Assembly (NCBI RefSeq): GCF_016907435.1
Contig: NZ_JAFBBZ010000001.1
Coordinates: 620,001 to 684,000, forward strand
DNA: 64,000 bases
Direction: 5' to 3'
Source of the DNA: Nocardioides salarius
GTDB taxonomy: Bacteria > Actinomycetota > Actinomycetes > Propionibacteriales > Nocardioidaceae
Shown here: positions 56,598 to 64,000 of the stretch, in pieces
How positions within the stretch are numbered: the stretch's first letter is position 1
Layout: each line of letters opens with the position of its first letter
Translations under genes and position numbers: made by a program
Notes under the pieces: generated by a model
What the model was told of the DNA's origin: nothing
The model's database searches: none
Seen by the model: the letters and a program-made list of their open reading frames with translations, nothing else

Positions 56598-56603
56598 AGG
56601 CTA
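56598..56603 (-). promoter_or_regulatory. -10 element for ispG (leaderless)
   Basis: TAGCCT on the minus strand, 6 nt before ATG 56591. Lets ispG be transcribed independently of rip. Confidence 0.55.
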
Positions 56604-56664
56604 CTCACCGGCCCCTCGCCGGACGTCATACGGGCGGGAGGTCCCCTCGTGCTGGACGTATGCA

Positions 56665-56715
56665 GCGGTGGGCTGACAACCGTAGTGAGTGGCTGTCCGG
56701 TTGTCCGCTCACCCC
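56665..56715. repeat. Flanking module A, inverted-repeat unit 1
   Basis: 17-nt arms at 56665-56681 and 56699-56715 around a 17-nt centre. Both arms carry an A (ACAACC) where all other units have G (GCAACC), a paired change that keeps the stem. Confidence 0.75.
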
Positions 56716-56737
56716 TGGCCCGGCCGGTCGCGGGGCA

Positions 56738-56788
56738 GCGGTGGGCCAGCAACCGGACGTCGGTGCCGGTCGGTTGCTAGCTCACCGC
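56738..56788. repeat. Flanking module A, inverted-repeat unit 2
   Basis: Arms at 56738-56754 (GCGGTGGGCCAGCAACC) and 56772-56788, 17-nt centre, 22 nt from unit 1. The right arm contains the TAG stop codon of the DUF559 gene (56777-56779). Confidence 0.8.
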
Positions 56789-57751
56789 CCCCAAGCGAGT
56801 ACGTCGTCCCTGCGCCCGCGCGCGTCGAGGACCCACCTGGTCCGAGAGACGCGTCCACAGGACCGCGAAGCCCGCCCCGACGTCCGGCGGCGGGCCGTCG
56901 TAGCCGTGGGCGACCAGCTCGCGGTGGATGGTGCCGACCAGCGTCCTCGGGTGCTTCAGCCGTTCCTTGGTCACCTGGACGTAGCCGACACCGTGCCCGC
57001 GGTACAGGTGGTAGCGATCCAGGTCGGCGACGTAGACGGCTCGCTCCTCCTGGTGCTGCACGCCCTCGTACTCGACTGCGGTGTGCCACTGCCTGAACAA
57101 GAGGTCGGCGATCACGCGTACCCCGTCGAGCTCCATCGCGCCGTTCGGCTCGGGGGCCGGCAGCTTGGCGAAGACGACGATCGCTCGCAGCTCTGACTCA
57201 GGCAACGACCGGCTGCGCCCATCAAGGTGATCGCTCACCCACACCGCTTCGTGGGCACCAGCGCGCCACGGCGCCTCGAGAGCCAGCTCGACCAGCCCCG
57301 CGAGCGTCATGTGCCCGTGGTGCAGCAACCAGTCCCCGACCTTGATGGCGTCGACCACCCTCGCTCGTGCGCAGTAGGCCAGGTAGGCGGCCGTCGGCGT
57401 GACGCCGTCAGCATCGAGCGGTGGGAGCCGCACGGTGCGGTGGAGGAAGATCCCGTCCAGAGCAAGGTGATGATCTCCCTGGACGACGAACCTCAAGGGC
57501 GTGTCGGCGCCGATGTCGAGCCCCAGCAGCCGCAGACGCGTCTCGGCCGTCGGGTGCGCCCGCTCGGGGAGGGCCAGCCGGGCGGCGAGCAGCCGCTGCT
57601 CCCACGTCAGGACGGTGTCGCGACAGGCCCAGACGCCGGGGTGCAGCCGCACGAAACGGCGACCCTGCAACATCCTGCTGCTCACGTCGGCGGCTTGCGC
57701 GGAGGCTCTGGTGAACGGGCCGGACCGCAGCTGCTCGGGGATCTCTCGCAT
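56777..57751 (-). CDS. DUF559-type endonuclease-like protein with N-terminal AbiEi-like part
   Basis: A 324-residue protein of a type abundant in actinobacteria. The N-terminal part (RASAQAADVSSRMLQGRRFVRLHPGVWA in pieces) resembles the winged-helix start of AbiEi-like proteins. The C-terminal part is a Vsr/PD-(D/E)xK-like nuclease fold: E187 (PESELR), D216 (VIADLLF), E227 and E229 (VEYEGVQH), then RYHLYRGHGVGYVQV. All expected acidic residues are present. It is flanked by paired repeat modules and sits inside the usual rip-ispG order. Substrate and biological role are unknown. Confidence 0.8.
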   Translation of the reverse strand: MREIPEQLRSGPFTRASAQAADVSSRMLQGRRFVRLHPGVWACRDTVLTWEQRLLAARLALPERAHPTAETRLRLLGLDIGADTPLRFVVQGDHHLALDGIFLHRTVRLPPLDADGVTPTAAYLAYCARARVVDAIKVGDWLLHHGHMTLAGLVELALEAPWRAGAHEAVWVSDHLDGRSRSLPESELRAIVVFAKLPAPEPNGAMELDGVRVIADLLFRQWHTAVEYEGVQHQEERAVYVADLDRYHLYRGHGVGYVQVTKERLKHPRTLVGTIHRELVAHGYDGPPPDVGAGFAVLWTRLSDQVGPRRARAQGRRTRLGAVS

Positions 57752-57863
57752 GCGACGAGGTTCGTACGCACCAGCGACCCCACCCGGTGCGGACGGCGAC
57801 GTTGTGCACGACGCCGCCGCGCGGGCCCCCTGTGCACGACGCCCGGCCAGCCACGACTGACCA

Positions 57864-57914
57864 GCGGTGAGCTGGCAACCAGACCTCGGTCCTCAATGGT
57901 TGCTGGCTCACCGC
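57864..57914. repeat. Flanking module B, inverted-repeat unit 3
   Basis: Arms at 57864-57880 (GCGGTGAGCTGGCAACC) and 57898-57914, 17-nt centre. The two non-identical positions become G-U pairs in plus-strand RNA. Confidence 0.8.
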
Positions 57915-57936
57915 GCTGCGGCGTCGGCGTCGAGCC

Positions 57937-57987
57937 GCGGTGAGCCAGCAACCCGAACCCGGACCCTTTCGGTTGCCAGCTCACCGC
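57937..57987. repeat. Flanking module B, inverted-repeat unit 4
   Basis: Arms at 57937-57953 (GCGGTGAGCCAGCAACC) and 57971-57987, 17-nt centre, 22 nt from unit 3. The same two positions give G-U pairs only in minus-strand RNA. Confidence 0.8.
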
Positions 57988-58015
57988 TTCAGACACGGTC
58001 CCGCGGCCGGGGCGG

Positions 58016-59377
58016 CTACTGCAGGCCCAGCTCCATCGGGACGACCAGGTCGGCGACGATCAGGACGACGCCCATCACCAGCAGGGCGGAGGCCACGACG
58101 TAGGCGACGGGGAGCAGCTTGGCGGCGTCGACGTAGCCGGGGTCGGGGCGGCGGCGCAGGCGGGCCCAGCCGCGACGGATCCACTCCCAGGCGGCGCTGG
58201 CGATGTGGCCGCCGTCGAGCGGGAGCAGCGGCACGAAGTTGAAGACGCCGATGAAGAAGTTGAAGCCGGCGATCAGCGAGAGCAGGAAGACCGACTTCTC
58301 GGCGATCGGGAACGACTCGGCCGAGGTCACCTCGCCGGCGATCCGGCCGCCGCCGACGATCGAGATGGGGCTGTCGGCGGCGCGCTCCTGCACCCCGACC
58401 ACGGCCAGCGCGACGTCCCACACCTTGACCGGCAGGGTGGCCAGGGCCACGACGGTGTCCTTGGCCATCCCGCCCATCTCCTGCAGCGTGAACAGCGGGC
58501 CGCCGCGCACGACCTCGAGGTGCGAGGTGGGGGTGACGCCCAGGAAGCCGACCTGGGTCAGCGTCACGTCGGTGTCGGAGGTGGGGCGCGCCTGCACCGT
58601 GGTCGAGGTGGTGCCGGTGCGGACCTGGCCGTCGCGCTCGTAGCCGATGACGGCCTCGCCACCGGCGTTGTCACGGATCAGCGAGCGCAGCTGGTCCCAC
58701 CCGGTGACGGCGACGCCGTTGAAGGAGGTGACCGTGTCGCCCGGGCGCAGCCCCGCCACGTACGCCGGGCTCGGCGGGTCGCTCGCCCGGCACTCGCGCA
58801 CGCCGTCCTCGTAGGGGATCACGCAGGTGGAGACCGAGTCGATGACCGGGGCCCCGGCGTCGGGCTCGACACTGCGCTGGCCGTAGGTGGAGAAGATGCC
58901 CAGGAAGAGCAGGAAGGCGATCAGGATGTTGACCGACGGTCCGCCGGCCATCACCACGATCTTCTTCCACGACGCCATCTTGTAGAAGAGCCGGTCCTCG
59001 TCCTCGTGGCGCACCAGCTCCCACTCGGCGGCGCGCGCGTCGGAGATGAGCTGGGTGAACATGCCGGTGTTCGACTTGCGCACCCGGGTGACGGTGTTGC
59101 CCTCGGCGTCGACGGTCGTCTCGCCCAGCTGCTCGGCGCCCGGCGGCAGCATCCCGACGATCTTGACGTAGCCGCCGAGCGGGACCGCCTTGACGCCGTA
59201 CTCGGTCTCGCCGACCTGCTTGCTCCAAACGGTCGGGCCGAAGCCGATGAAGTACTGCGTCACCTTCCCGCCGAACTTCTTGGCCGGGATCATGTGGCCC
59301 AGCTCGTGCAGCCCGATGGAGACCAGGATGGCGAGCACGAAGAGCACCACGCCGAGGAGGTAGAGCAGGGCGGTCAT
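58016..59377 (-). CDS. Site-2 intramembrane metalloprotease (RseP/Rip-like, M50)
   Basis: Intramembrane protease that cleaves anti-sigma factors or other membrane proteins. The 453-residue product has TM helix 1 with H24-E-L-G-H28, then a second helix ([20 protein letters not shown]). A periplasmic PDZ domain ([25 protein letters not shown] near 210-235) follows. The C-terminal helix [13 protein letters not shown] near 393 carries the third zinc ligand. ATG 59377 overlaps the dxr stop. The equivalent of M. tuberculosis Rip1. Confidence 0.93.
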   Translation of the reverse strand: MTALLYLLGVVLFVLAILVSIGLHELGHMIPAKKFGGKVTQYFIGFGPTVWSKQVGETEYGVKAVPLGGYVKIVGMLPPGAEQLGETTVDAEGNTVTRVRKSNTGMFTQLISDARAAEWELVRHEDEDRLFYKMASWKKIVVMAGGPSVNILIAFLLFLGIFSTYGQRSVEPDAGAPVIDSVSTCVIPYEDGVRECRASDPPSPAYVAGLRPGDTVTSFNGVAVTGWDQLRSLIRDNAGGEAVIGYERDGQVRTGTTSTTVQARPTSDTDVTLTQVGFLGVTPTSHLEVVRGGPLFTLQEMGGMAKDTVVALATLPVKVWDVALAVVGVQERAADSPISIVGGGRIAGEVTSAESFPIAEKSVFLLSLIAGFNFFIGVFNFVPLLPLDGGHIASAAWEWIRRGWARLRRRPDPGYVDAAKLLPVAYVVASALLVMGVVLIVADLVVPMELGLQ

Positions 59378-60477
59378 GCGGGGCTTCCTTGCCGGATCAG
59401 GTCGGCGGCCGCCTCGCGGGCCCAGGCATCGGCCGCGAGCACGTCGTCGAGGGTGAGGTGCTGCGCCGAGCCTACGTCGTGGGACCGCACCACCGCCTGC
59501 ACCATCTCGACGATCCGCACGAACGGCAGCCGGCCGTCGCGGAAGGCCTGCACGCACACCTCGTTGGCGGCGTTGTAGACGCACGGGGCGGTGCCGCCGC
59601 GCTCCCCCGCCTCACGGGCCAGCGCGACCGCGGGGAACGCCTCGTCGTCGAGGGGGTGGAACTCCCAGGTCTCGGGGCGGGTCCAGTCGACGGCCGGCGC
59701 GGCGTCGGGCACCCGGTCGGGCCAGGCCAGGCCGAGCGCGATCGGGATGTGCATGGTCGGCGGGCTGGCCTGCACCAGCGTGGAGCCGTCGACGAACTCG
59801 ACCATCGAGTGCACGACGCTCGTGGGGTGCACGACGACCTCAATCCGGTCGAAGCCGATCCCGAAGAGCAGGTGCGCCTCGATCACCTCGAGGCCCTTGT
59901 TGACCAGCGTCGCGGAGTTGATGGTCACCACGGGCCCCATCGACCAGGTCGGGTGCGCCAGCGCGTCCTCGACGCGTACGTCGGCCAGCTGGTCGCGGCT
60001 GCGCCCGCGGAACGGCCCGCCGCTGGCGGTCAGCACCAGCTTGCGCACCTCGTCGGGCGAGCCGCCGCGCAGGCACTGGGCGATCGCGGAGTGCTCGGAG
60101 TCGACCGGCACGATCTGGCCCGGCCGGGCGCGCTCGAGCACCAGCGGGCCGGCCATGATCAGCGACTCCTTGTTGGCCAGCGCCAGCGTCGTACCGGCGT
60201 CGAGAGCGGCGAGGGTGGGCCGCAGGCCGACGGCGCCGGTGATGCCGTTGAGCACCACGTCGCACTCCATCGAGGCCGCCTCGACCGACGCCTCCTCCCC
60301 CAGCCCCGAGAAGGCCGGGGCGAGCTCGGCGACCTGCTGGTCGAACAGGTCGGGCTGCGACCCGCCGGCGCTCAGCCCGACCACCCGGAACCGGTCGGGG
60401 TCGGCCCGCACGATGTCGAGGGCCTGGGTGCCGATCGACCCGGTCGAGCCGAGGATGACTACGTCTCGTCGCTGCAC
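59374..60477 (-). CDS. dxr: 1-deoxy-D-xylulose 5-phosphate reductoisomerase
   Basis: Second step of the MEP pathway. The 367-residue product has the NADPH loop [18 protein letters not shown] near 6-23 and [16 protein letters not shown]. The metal-binding [12 protein letters not shown] near 132-143, SGGPFRG and the C-terminal helix ending the protein are present. The segment between the nucleotide site and NGITGAV (residues 35-75) is about 30 residues shorter than in E. coli-type enzymes. Upstream of and coupled to the rip-like gene. Confidence 0.95.
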   Translation of the reverse strand: MQRRDVVILGSTGSIGTQALDIVRADPDRFRVVGLSAGGSQPDLFDQQVAELAPAFSGLGEEASVEAASMECDVVLNGITGAVGLRPTLAALDAGTTLALANKESLIMAGPLVLERARPGQIVPVDSEHSAIAQCLRGGSPDEVRKLVLTASGGPFRGRSRDQLADVRVEDALAHPTWSMGPVVTINSATLVNKGLEVIEAHLLFGIGFDRIEVVVHPTSVVHSMVEFVDGSTLVQASPPTMHIPIALGLAWPDRVPDAAPAVDWTRPETWEFHPLDDEAFPAVALAREAGERGGTAPCVYNAANEVCVQAFRDGRLPFVRIVEMVQAVVRSHDVGSAQHLTLDDVLAADAWAREAAADLIRQGSPA

Positions 60478-60497
60478 CGGCCCAGTCTCGCAGCCTC

Positions 60498-61844
60498 TCA
60501 GGCGGTCGCGGCGAACGCCTCGGCCACCACGTCGAAGGCCTCCTCGAGCAGCTCGTCGGAGATCGTGAGCGGCGGCAGGAACCGGAAGACGTTGCCCCAG
60601 GTGCCGCAGGTCAGGGTGACCACCCCGTGCGCGTGGCAGTACGCCGACGCTGCCGCGGCGCGGGCGGCGTCGGGCGTGGTGGTGCCCGGCTCGCAGAGCT
60701 CGATCGCCATCATCGCCCCGCGCCCGCGGACCTCGGCCACGACCGGGTGCTCGGCGGCCAGCGCCTCGAGCCGGCGGCCTACGAGCGCCTCGATCTCGCG
60801 GGCCCGGGCGGCCAGGTCGCCACGCTCCATCTCCTCGATCGCGCCGAGCGCGGCCGCGCAGGCGACCGGGTTGCCGCCGTAGGTGCCGCCCAGCCCACCG
60901 GCGTGCACGGCGTCCATCAGCTCCGCGCGCCCGGTCACGGCCGCGAGCGGCAGCCCGCCGGCCATGCCCTTGGCGCTGGTGACCAGGTCGGGCACGACGC
61001 CCTCGTCGTCGCAGGCGAACCAGGCGCCGGTGCGGCAGAAGCCGGTCTGGATCTCGTCGGCGACCAGCAGCACGTCGTTGGCGGTGCACCACTCGCGCAG
61101 CGCGGGCAGGAAGCCGGGGGCGGGCACGACGAAGCCGCCCTCGCCCAGCACCGGCTCGATGACCACGCAGGCGAGGTTGGTCGCGCCGACCTGCTTGTCG
61201 ATGACGTCGATGGCGCGGGTCGCGGCCTCGGGCCCGGAGAGCCCGTCGCGCAGCGGGTAGGAGATCGGCGCCCGGTAGACCTCGCCGGCGAACGGCCCGA
61301 AGCCGTGCTTGTAGGGCATGTTCTTGGCCGTCATCGCCATCGTGAGGTTGGTGCGGCCGTGGTAGGCGTGGTCGAAGACCACCACCGCGTCCTTGCCGGT
61401 GGCGACCCGGGCGATCTTGACGGCGTTCTCGACCGCCTCGGCGCCGGAGTTGAACAGCGCCGACTTCTTGTCGTGCTCGCCGGGCGTCAGCCGCGCCAGC
61501 GCCTCGCAGACGTCGACGTACCCCTCGTAGGGGGTGACCATGAAGCAGGTGTGGGTGAAGGCGTCGACCTGCGCGTGCACGTTGCGCACGACGGCGGGCG
61601 CGGCGTTGCCGACCGAGGTGACCGCGATGCCCGAGCCGAGGTCGATCAGCGAGTTGCCGTCGACGTCGACGAGCACTCCCCCGCCGGCCGCGGCCACGAA
61701 GACCGGGAGCGCGGTGCCGACACCGTCGGCGACGAAGGACTTCTTGCGCTCGAGGTGCTTGACGGAAAGAGGTCCGGGGATCTCTGTCACCAGACGGCGG
61801 ACCTGCGGCAGCGAGGGGCCTCCGGCGGACGGTGTGCTGTTCAT
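60498..61844 (-). CDS. gabT: 4-aminobutyrate-2-oxoglutarate transaminase
   Basis: PLP enzyme that converts GABA to succinic semialdehyde. The 448-residue class III aminotransferase has [17 protein letters not shown] near 129-145, [16 protein letters not shown] near 157-172, [11 protein letters not shown] near 246, and the PLP lysine in [15 protein letters not shown] near 272. The family match is to actinobacterial GabT. No gabD is adjacent. ATG 61844 has a leaderless -10. Confidence 0.94.
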   Translation of the reverse strand: MNSTPSAGGPSLPQVRRLVTEIPGPLSVKHLERKKSFVADGVGTALPVFVAAAGGGVLVDVDGNSLIDLGSGIAVTSVGNAAPAVVRNVHAQVDAFTHTCFMVTPYEGYVDVCEALARLTPGEHDKKSALFNSGAEAVENAVKIARVATGKDAVVVFDHAYHGRTNLTMAMTAKNMPYKHGFGPFAGEVYRAPISYPLRDGLSGPEAATRAIDVIDKQVGATNLACVVIEPVLGEGGFVVPAPGFLPALREWCTANDVLLVADEIQTGFCRTGAWFACDDEGVVPDLVTSAKGMAGGLPLAAVTGRAELMDAVHAGGLGGTYGGNPVACAAALGAIEEMERGDLAARAREIEALVGRRLEALAAEHPVVAEVRGRGAMMAIELCEPGTTTPDAARAAAASAYCHAHGVVTLTCGTWGNVFRFLPPLTISDELLEEAFDVVAEAFAATA

Positions 61845-61850
61845 GGGGAC

Positions 61851-61856
61851 ACCCTA
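61851..61856 (-). promoter_or_regulatory. -10 element for gabT (leaderless)
   Basis: TAGGGT on the minus strand, 6 nt before ATG 61844. Confidence 0.55.
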
Positions 61857-61907
61857 GGAGACCAGACAGCCGTTGACGAGCGGCGACGCGGCACCGACCA
61901 TTCAGAC

Positions 61908-63734
61908 ATGACGCGCTTCCCGATGTACGACGCCATCGTCCGCGGCGGCCGCTGGTTCGACGGCACCGGCGCCCCCTCCGCGGTGCGCCACCTCGGCATC
62001 CGCGACGGCGTGGTGGTCGAGGTCAGCGAGGAGCCGCTCGACGAGACCGGCTGCCCCGAGGTCGTCGACGCCGCCGGCCACTGGGTGCTGCCGGGCATGG
62101 TCGACATCCACACGCACTACGACGTCGAGGTGCTCGACGACCCCCACCTGCCCGAGTCGCTGCGCCACGGCGTCACCACGATCCTGGTCGGCTCGTGCTC
62201 GCTCTCCACCGTGCACGTCGACCCGGTCGACGCCGGGGACCTCTTCGGTCGCGTCGAGGCGATCCCGCGCCGCCACGTGATCCGCTCGGTCGGCGCGGCC
62301 AAGGACTGGTCGAGCGCCGAGGAGTACGTCGCCGCGCTCGAGGCCCGCCCACTGGGGCCCAACCTCGCCGCCTTCCTCGGTCACTCCGACATCCGCACCG
62401 CCACCATGGGCCTCGACCGGGCCACGCGGCCCGAGGTGCGCCCCACCCGCCTCGAGCAGGGCCGGATGGAGCGGATGCTCGAGGAGGCTCTCGACGCCGG
62501 CTTCGTCGGGATGTCGGCCCAGCAGCTGCTCTTCGACAAGCTCGACGGCGACACCTGCCGCTCGCGCACGCTGCCGTCGACGTACGCGAAGGGCCGCGAG
62601 ATGCGCGGCCTGCGCGAGATCCTGCGCCGCCGCGGCCGCGCCCTGCAGGCCGGCCCCGACGCCTCGCACCCGCACACGATCCTGGTGCAGGCGCTGCACT
62701 CGATCGGCTGGGGCCGCGGCAGCAGCGGCCGCGCGCCGCTCAAGACCAGCCTGCTCTCGGCCGCCGACATCAAGGCGATCCCCTTCATCATCCACCTGAT
62801 GCGGGGGCTGTCGGGGGCGGTCAACCGCGCCGGCGCCGACTTCCGCTGGCAGCACCTCCCGGTGCACTTCGAGGTCTACGCCGACGGCATCGACCTGGTG
62901 ATCTTCGAGGAGCTCGGCTCCGGCGCCGCGGCGCTGCACCTGGCCGAGGAGGTCGCGCGCAACGAGCTGCTGCGCGACGAGGACTACCGGCGCCGCTTCC
63001 GCAAGGACTACGACTCCAAGTACGGCCCGCGGGTCTGGCACCGCGACTTCTTCGACGCCGAGATCGTGGCCTGCCCCGACCCCTCGGTCGTGGGAAGGTC
63101 CTTCGGCCAGGTCGGCGTCGAGCGCGGCGGCGTGCACCCCGTCGACGCCTTCCTCGACCTGGTGCTCGAGCACGGCACCGCCATCCGCTGGCGCACCACG
63201 ATCTCCAACCACCGCCCGAAGGTGCTGCGCAGGATGGCGCAGTCGCCGGGGGTGCAGATGGGCTTCTCCGACGCCGGCGCCCACCTGCGCAACATGTCCT
63301 TCTACAACTTCGGGCTGCGGCTGCTCAAGCACGTGCGTGACGCCGACCGGGCCGGGCACCCGTTCCTGACCCCCGAGCAGGCCGTGCACCGCCTGACCGG
63401 CGAGCTGGCCGACTGGTACGACATCGACGCCGGCCACCTGCGCGTGGGCGACCGGGCCGACCTGCTGGTGCTCGACCCCGCGCGCCTCGACGACTCGCTC
63501 GAGGACTACGCCGAGGCGCCCGTCGAGCAGTACGACGGCCTCTCGCGGATGGTCAACCGCAACGACGCGACCGTCCCGCTGGTGATGGTGGGCGGCCGGG
63601 TGGTCTTCCGCGAGGGCGCGCCCACCGACGTGCTGCAGCGCGAGCGCACCGGCCGGTTCCTGCGCGCCGGGCGCACCGACCGCGCCCCGCTGCCACGCCA
63701 GGGCGAGCGGCAGCCCGCGCTCACATCTCCCTGA
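61908..63734 (+). CDS. Amidohydrolase, N-acyl-D-amino-acid deacylase-like
   Basis: A 608-residue metal-dependent hydrolase. Metal-binding HxH in [14 protein letters not shown] near 65-70, [11 protein letters not shown], and the C-terminal [19 protein letters not shown] near 455 with the catalytic aspartate. [10 protein letters not shown] near 520 is the usual composite-domain end. Closest by eye to D-aminoacylase/N-acyl-D-amino-acid deacylase proteins; the substrate is not determined. ATG 61908 gives a normal N-terminal beta domain. Divergent from gabT, and its 3' end overlaps the next gene by 14 nt. Confidence 0.87.
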   Translation: MTRFPMYDAIVRGGRWFDGTGAPSAVRHLGIRDGVVVEVSEEPLDETGCPEVVDAAGHWVLPGMVDIHTHYDVEVLDDPHLPESLRHGVTTILVGSCSLSTVHVDPVDAGDLFGRVEAIPRRHVIRSVGAAKDWSSAEEYVAALEARPLGPNLAAFLGHSDIRTATMGLDRATRPEVRPTRLEQGRMERMLEEALDAGFVGMSAQQLLFDKLDGDTCRSRTLPSTYAKGREMRGLREILRRRGRALQAGPDASHPHTILVQALHSIGWGRGSSGRAPLKTSLLSAADIKAIPFIIHLMRGLSGAVNRAGADFRWQHLPVHFEVYADGIDLVIFEELGSGAAALHLAEEVARNELLRDEDYRRRFRKDYDSKYGPRVWHRDFFDAEIVACPDPSVVGRSFGQVGVERGGVHPVDAFLDLVLEHGTAIRWRTTISNHRPKVLRRMAQSPGVQMGFSDAGAHLRNMSFYNFGLRLLKHVRDADRAGHPFLTPEQAVHRLTGELADWYDIDAGHLRVGDRADLLVLDPARLDDSLEDYAEAPVEQYDGLSRMVNRNDATVPLVMVGGRVVFREGAPTDVLQRERTGRFLRAGRTDRAPLPRQGERQPALTSP

Positions 63735-64000
63735 TCCCCCAGGGGCTGCCGTAGGCGACCAGCAGGTCGAGGAACGGCACCGCGTCGAAGGCCTCCGGGC
63801 CCAGGACACCCGCGCCCGACCACACCCCGGTGGCCAGCAGCTCGAGGGCGACCACGGGGTTGACGGCGGTCTGCCAGACCACGCACTGGTGGCCGTACTC
63901 GCGCATCGTCCACTCGTTGTCGACCACGTGGTAGAGGTACGTCGAGCGCGGCTCGCCGTCGGTGCCGCGCCCGGTCACCCACAGCCCGGCGCAGGTCTTG
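63721..64000 (-). CDS. Saccharopine dehydrogenase-like protein, C-terminal part
   Basis: The last 92 codons of a gene entering from the right edge. The visible sequence (KTCAGLWVTGRGTDG, YLYHVVDNEWTMREYGHQCVVWQTAVNP in parts, [28 protein letters not shown]) matches the C-terminal domain of saccharopine dehydrogenase/carboxynorspermidine-type reductases. The exact reaction cannot be told without the nucleotide-binding N-terminus. Convergent with the amidohydrolase. Confidence 0.82.
   Translation of the reverse strand, partial: KTCAGLWVTGRGTDGEPRSTYLYHVVDNEWTMREYGHQCVVWQTAVNPVVALELLATGVWSGAGVLGPEAFDAVPFLDLLVAYGSPWGIREM

Noticed and set aside
56665..57987. CRISPR array
   Set aside because: Repeats are palindromic arms in two small groups around a gene, with fixed 17-nt and 22-nt intervals and no cas genes. 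This is not repeat-spacer organisation.
57867..58103. Plus-strand 78-codon open frame after the DUF559 gene
   Set aside because: It is made of the inverted-repeat arms themselves and then runs antisense into the rip-like gene; no independent support.
60627..61907. In-frame upstream extension of the amidohydrolase by over 400 codons
   Set aside because: It is antisense to gabT and has no conserved content. ATG 61908 gives the normal family N-terminus.

Overview
This window is high-GC actinobacterial chromosome. It has a cytochrome bcc-aa3 respiratory cluster, PspA/PspAA/PspAB, DUF3043, DUF4439 and DUF6458 proteins, many GTG starts and TANNNT-type leaderless promoters. Protein resemblance and gene order point to Nocardioides or a close Nocardioidaceae relative; this is inference from recognition, no database was searched. 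About 62 protein-coding genes are supported. I saw no tRNA, rRNA or CRISPR array. No gene-free stretch exceeds 300 bases.

Layout. 1-10.8 kb: start of trpD, a receiver-like protein, ctaG, then ctaE-qcrCAB (cytochrome bcc complex plus oxidase subunit III) facing an L,D-transpeptidase and the ctaCDF operon (oxidase subunits II, I, IV). 10.9-17.6 kb: cysteine desulfurase plus TusA, adenosine-kinase-like protein, ErpA-type Fe-S protein, glycerate kinase, an acetyltransferase, nadA. From memory, trpD-ctaE-qcrCAB-ctaC-adoK-erpA-glycerate kinase follows the Mycobacterium tuberculosis order. 17.6-26.4 kb: sensor histidine kinase, the pspA-pspAA-htpX-pspAB envelope-stress operon, DUF3043, a DMT-type permease, an aldo/keto reductase, an acetyltransferase, azlCD. 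26.5-34.8 kb: secreted M4 protease, dapB, a methyltransferase, an F420-type oxidoreductase, M16 protease, pnp, rpsO. 34.9-39.7 kb: DUF6458 protein and a fructose-type PTS locus (ptsI facing fruR-fruK-IIA-ptsH) with no IIBC permease. 39.7-49.3 kb: the translation operon rimP-nusA-ylxR-infB-rbfA-truB-ribF and a ferritin-like pair. 49.3-50.6 kb: an IS110-family insertion sequence. 50.8-64 kb: secreted M43 protease, HAD phosphatase, proS, an acetyltransferase, ispG, a DUF559 nuclease-like gene between two repeat modules, rip (M50), dxr, gabT, an amidohydrolase and the end of a saccharopine-dehydrogenase-like gene.

How genes work together. The left third builds the respiratory supercomplex and its metal and sulfur cofactors. 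ispG and dxr belong to the MEP isoprenoid pathway, and Rip-type protease is normally their neighbour. The rimP-ribF block is the usual transcription/translation housekeeping operon.

Most notable signals. (1) A DUF559 gene lies between rip and ispG, flanked by two 124-bp modules of identical geometry: 17-nt arms spaced 34-39-34 in both. (2) The IS110 element has a 255-nt structured upstream region, a candidate bridge RNA. (3) The PTS IIA protein ends in an Ala/Pro linker where actinobacterial FruA would continue into IIBC. (4) fruR and ptsI promoters share one palindromic -35 element. (5) At least fifteen genes have a -10 hexamer placed for leaderless transcription. (6) The L,D-transpeptidase N-terminus is broken by frameshifts.
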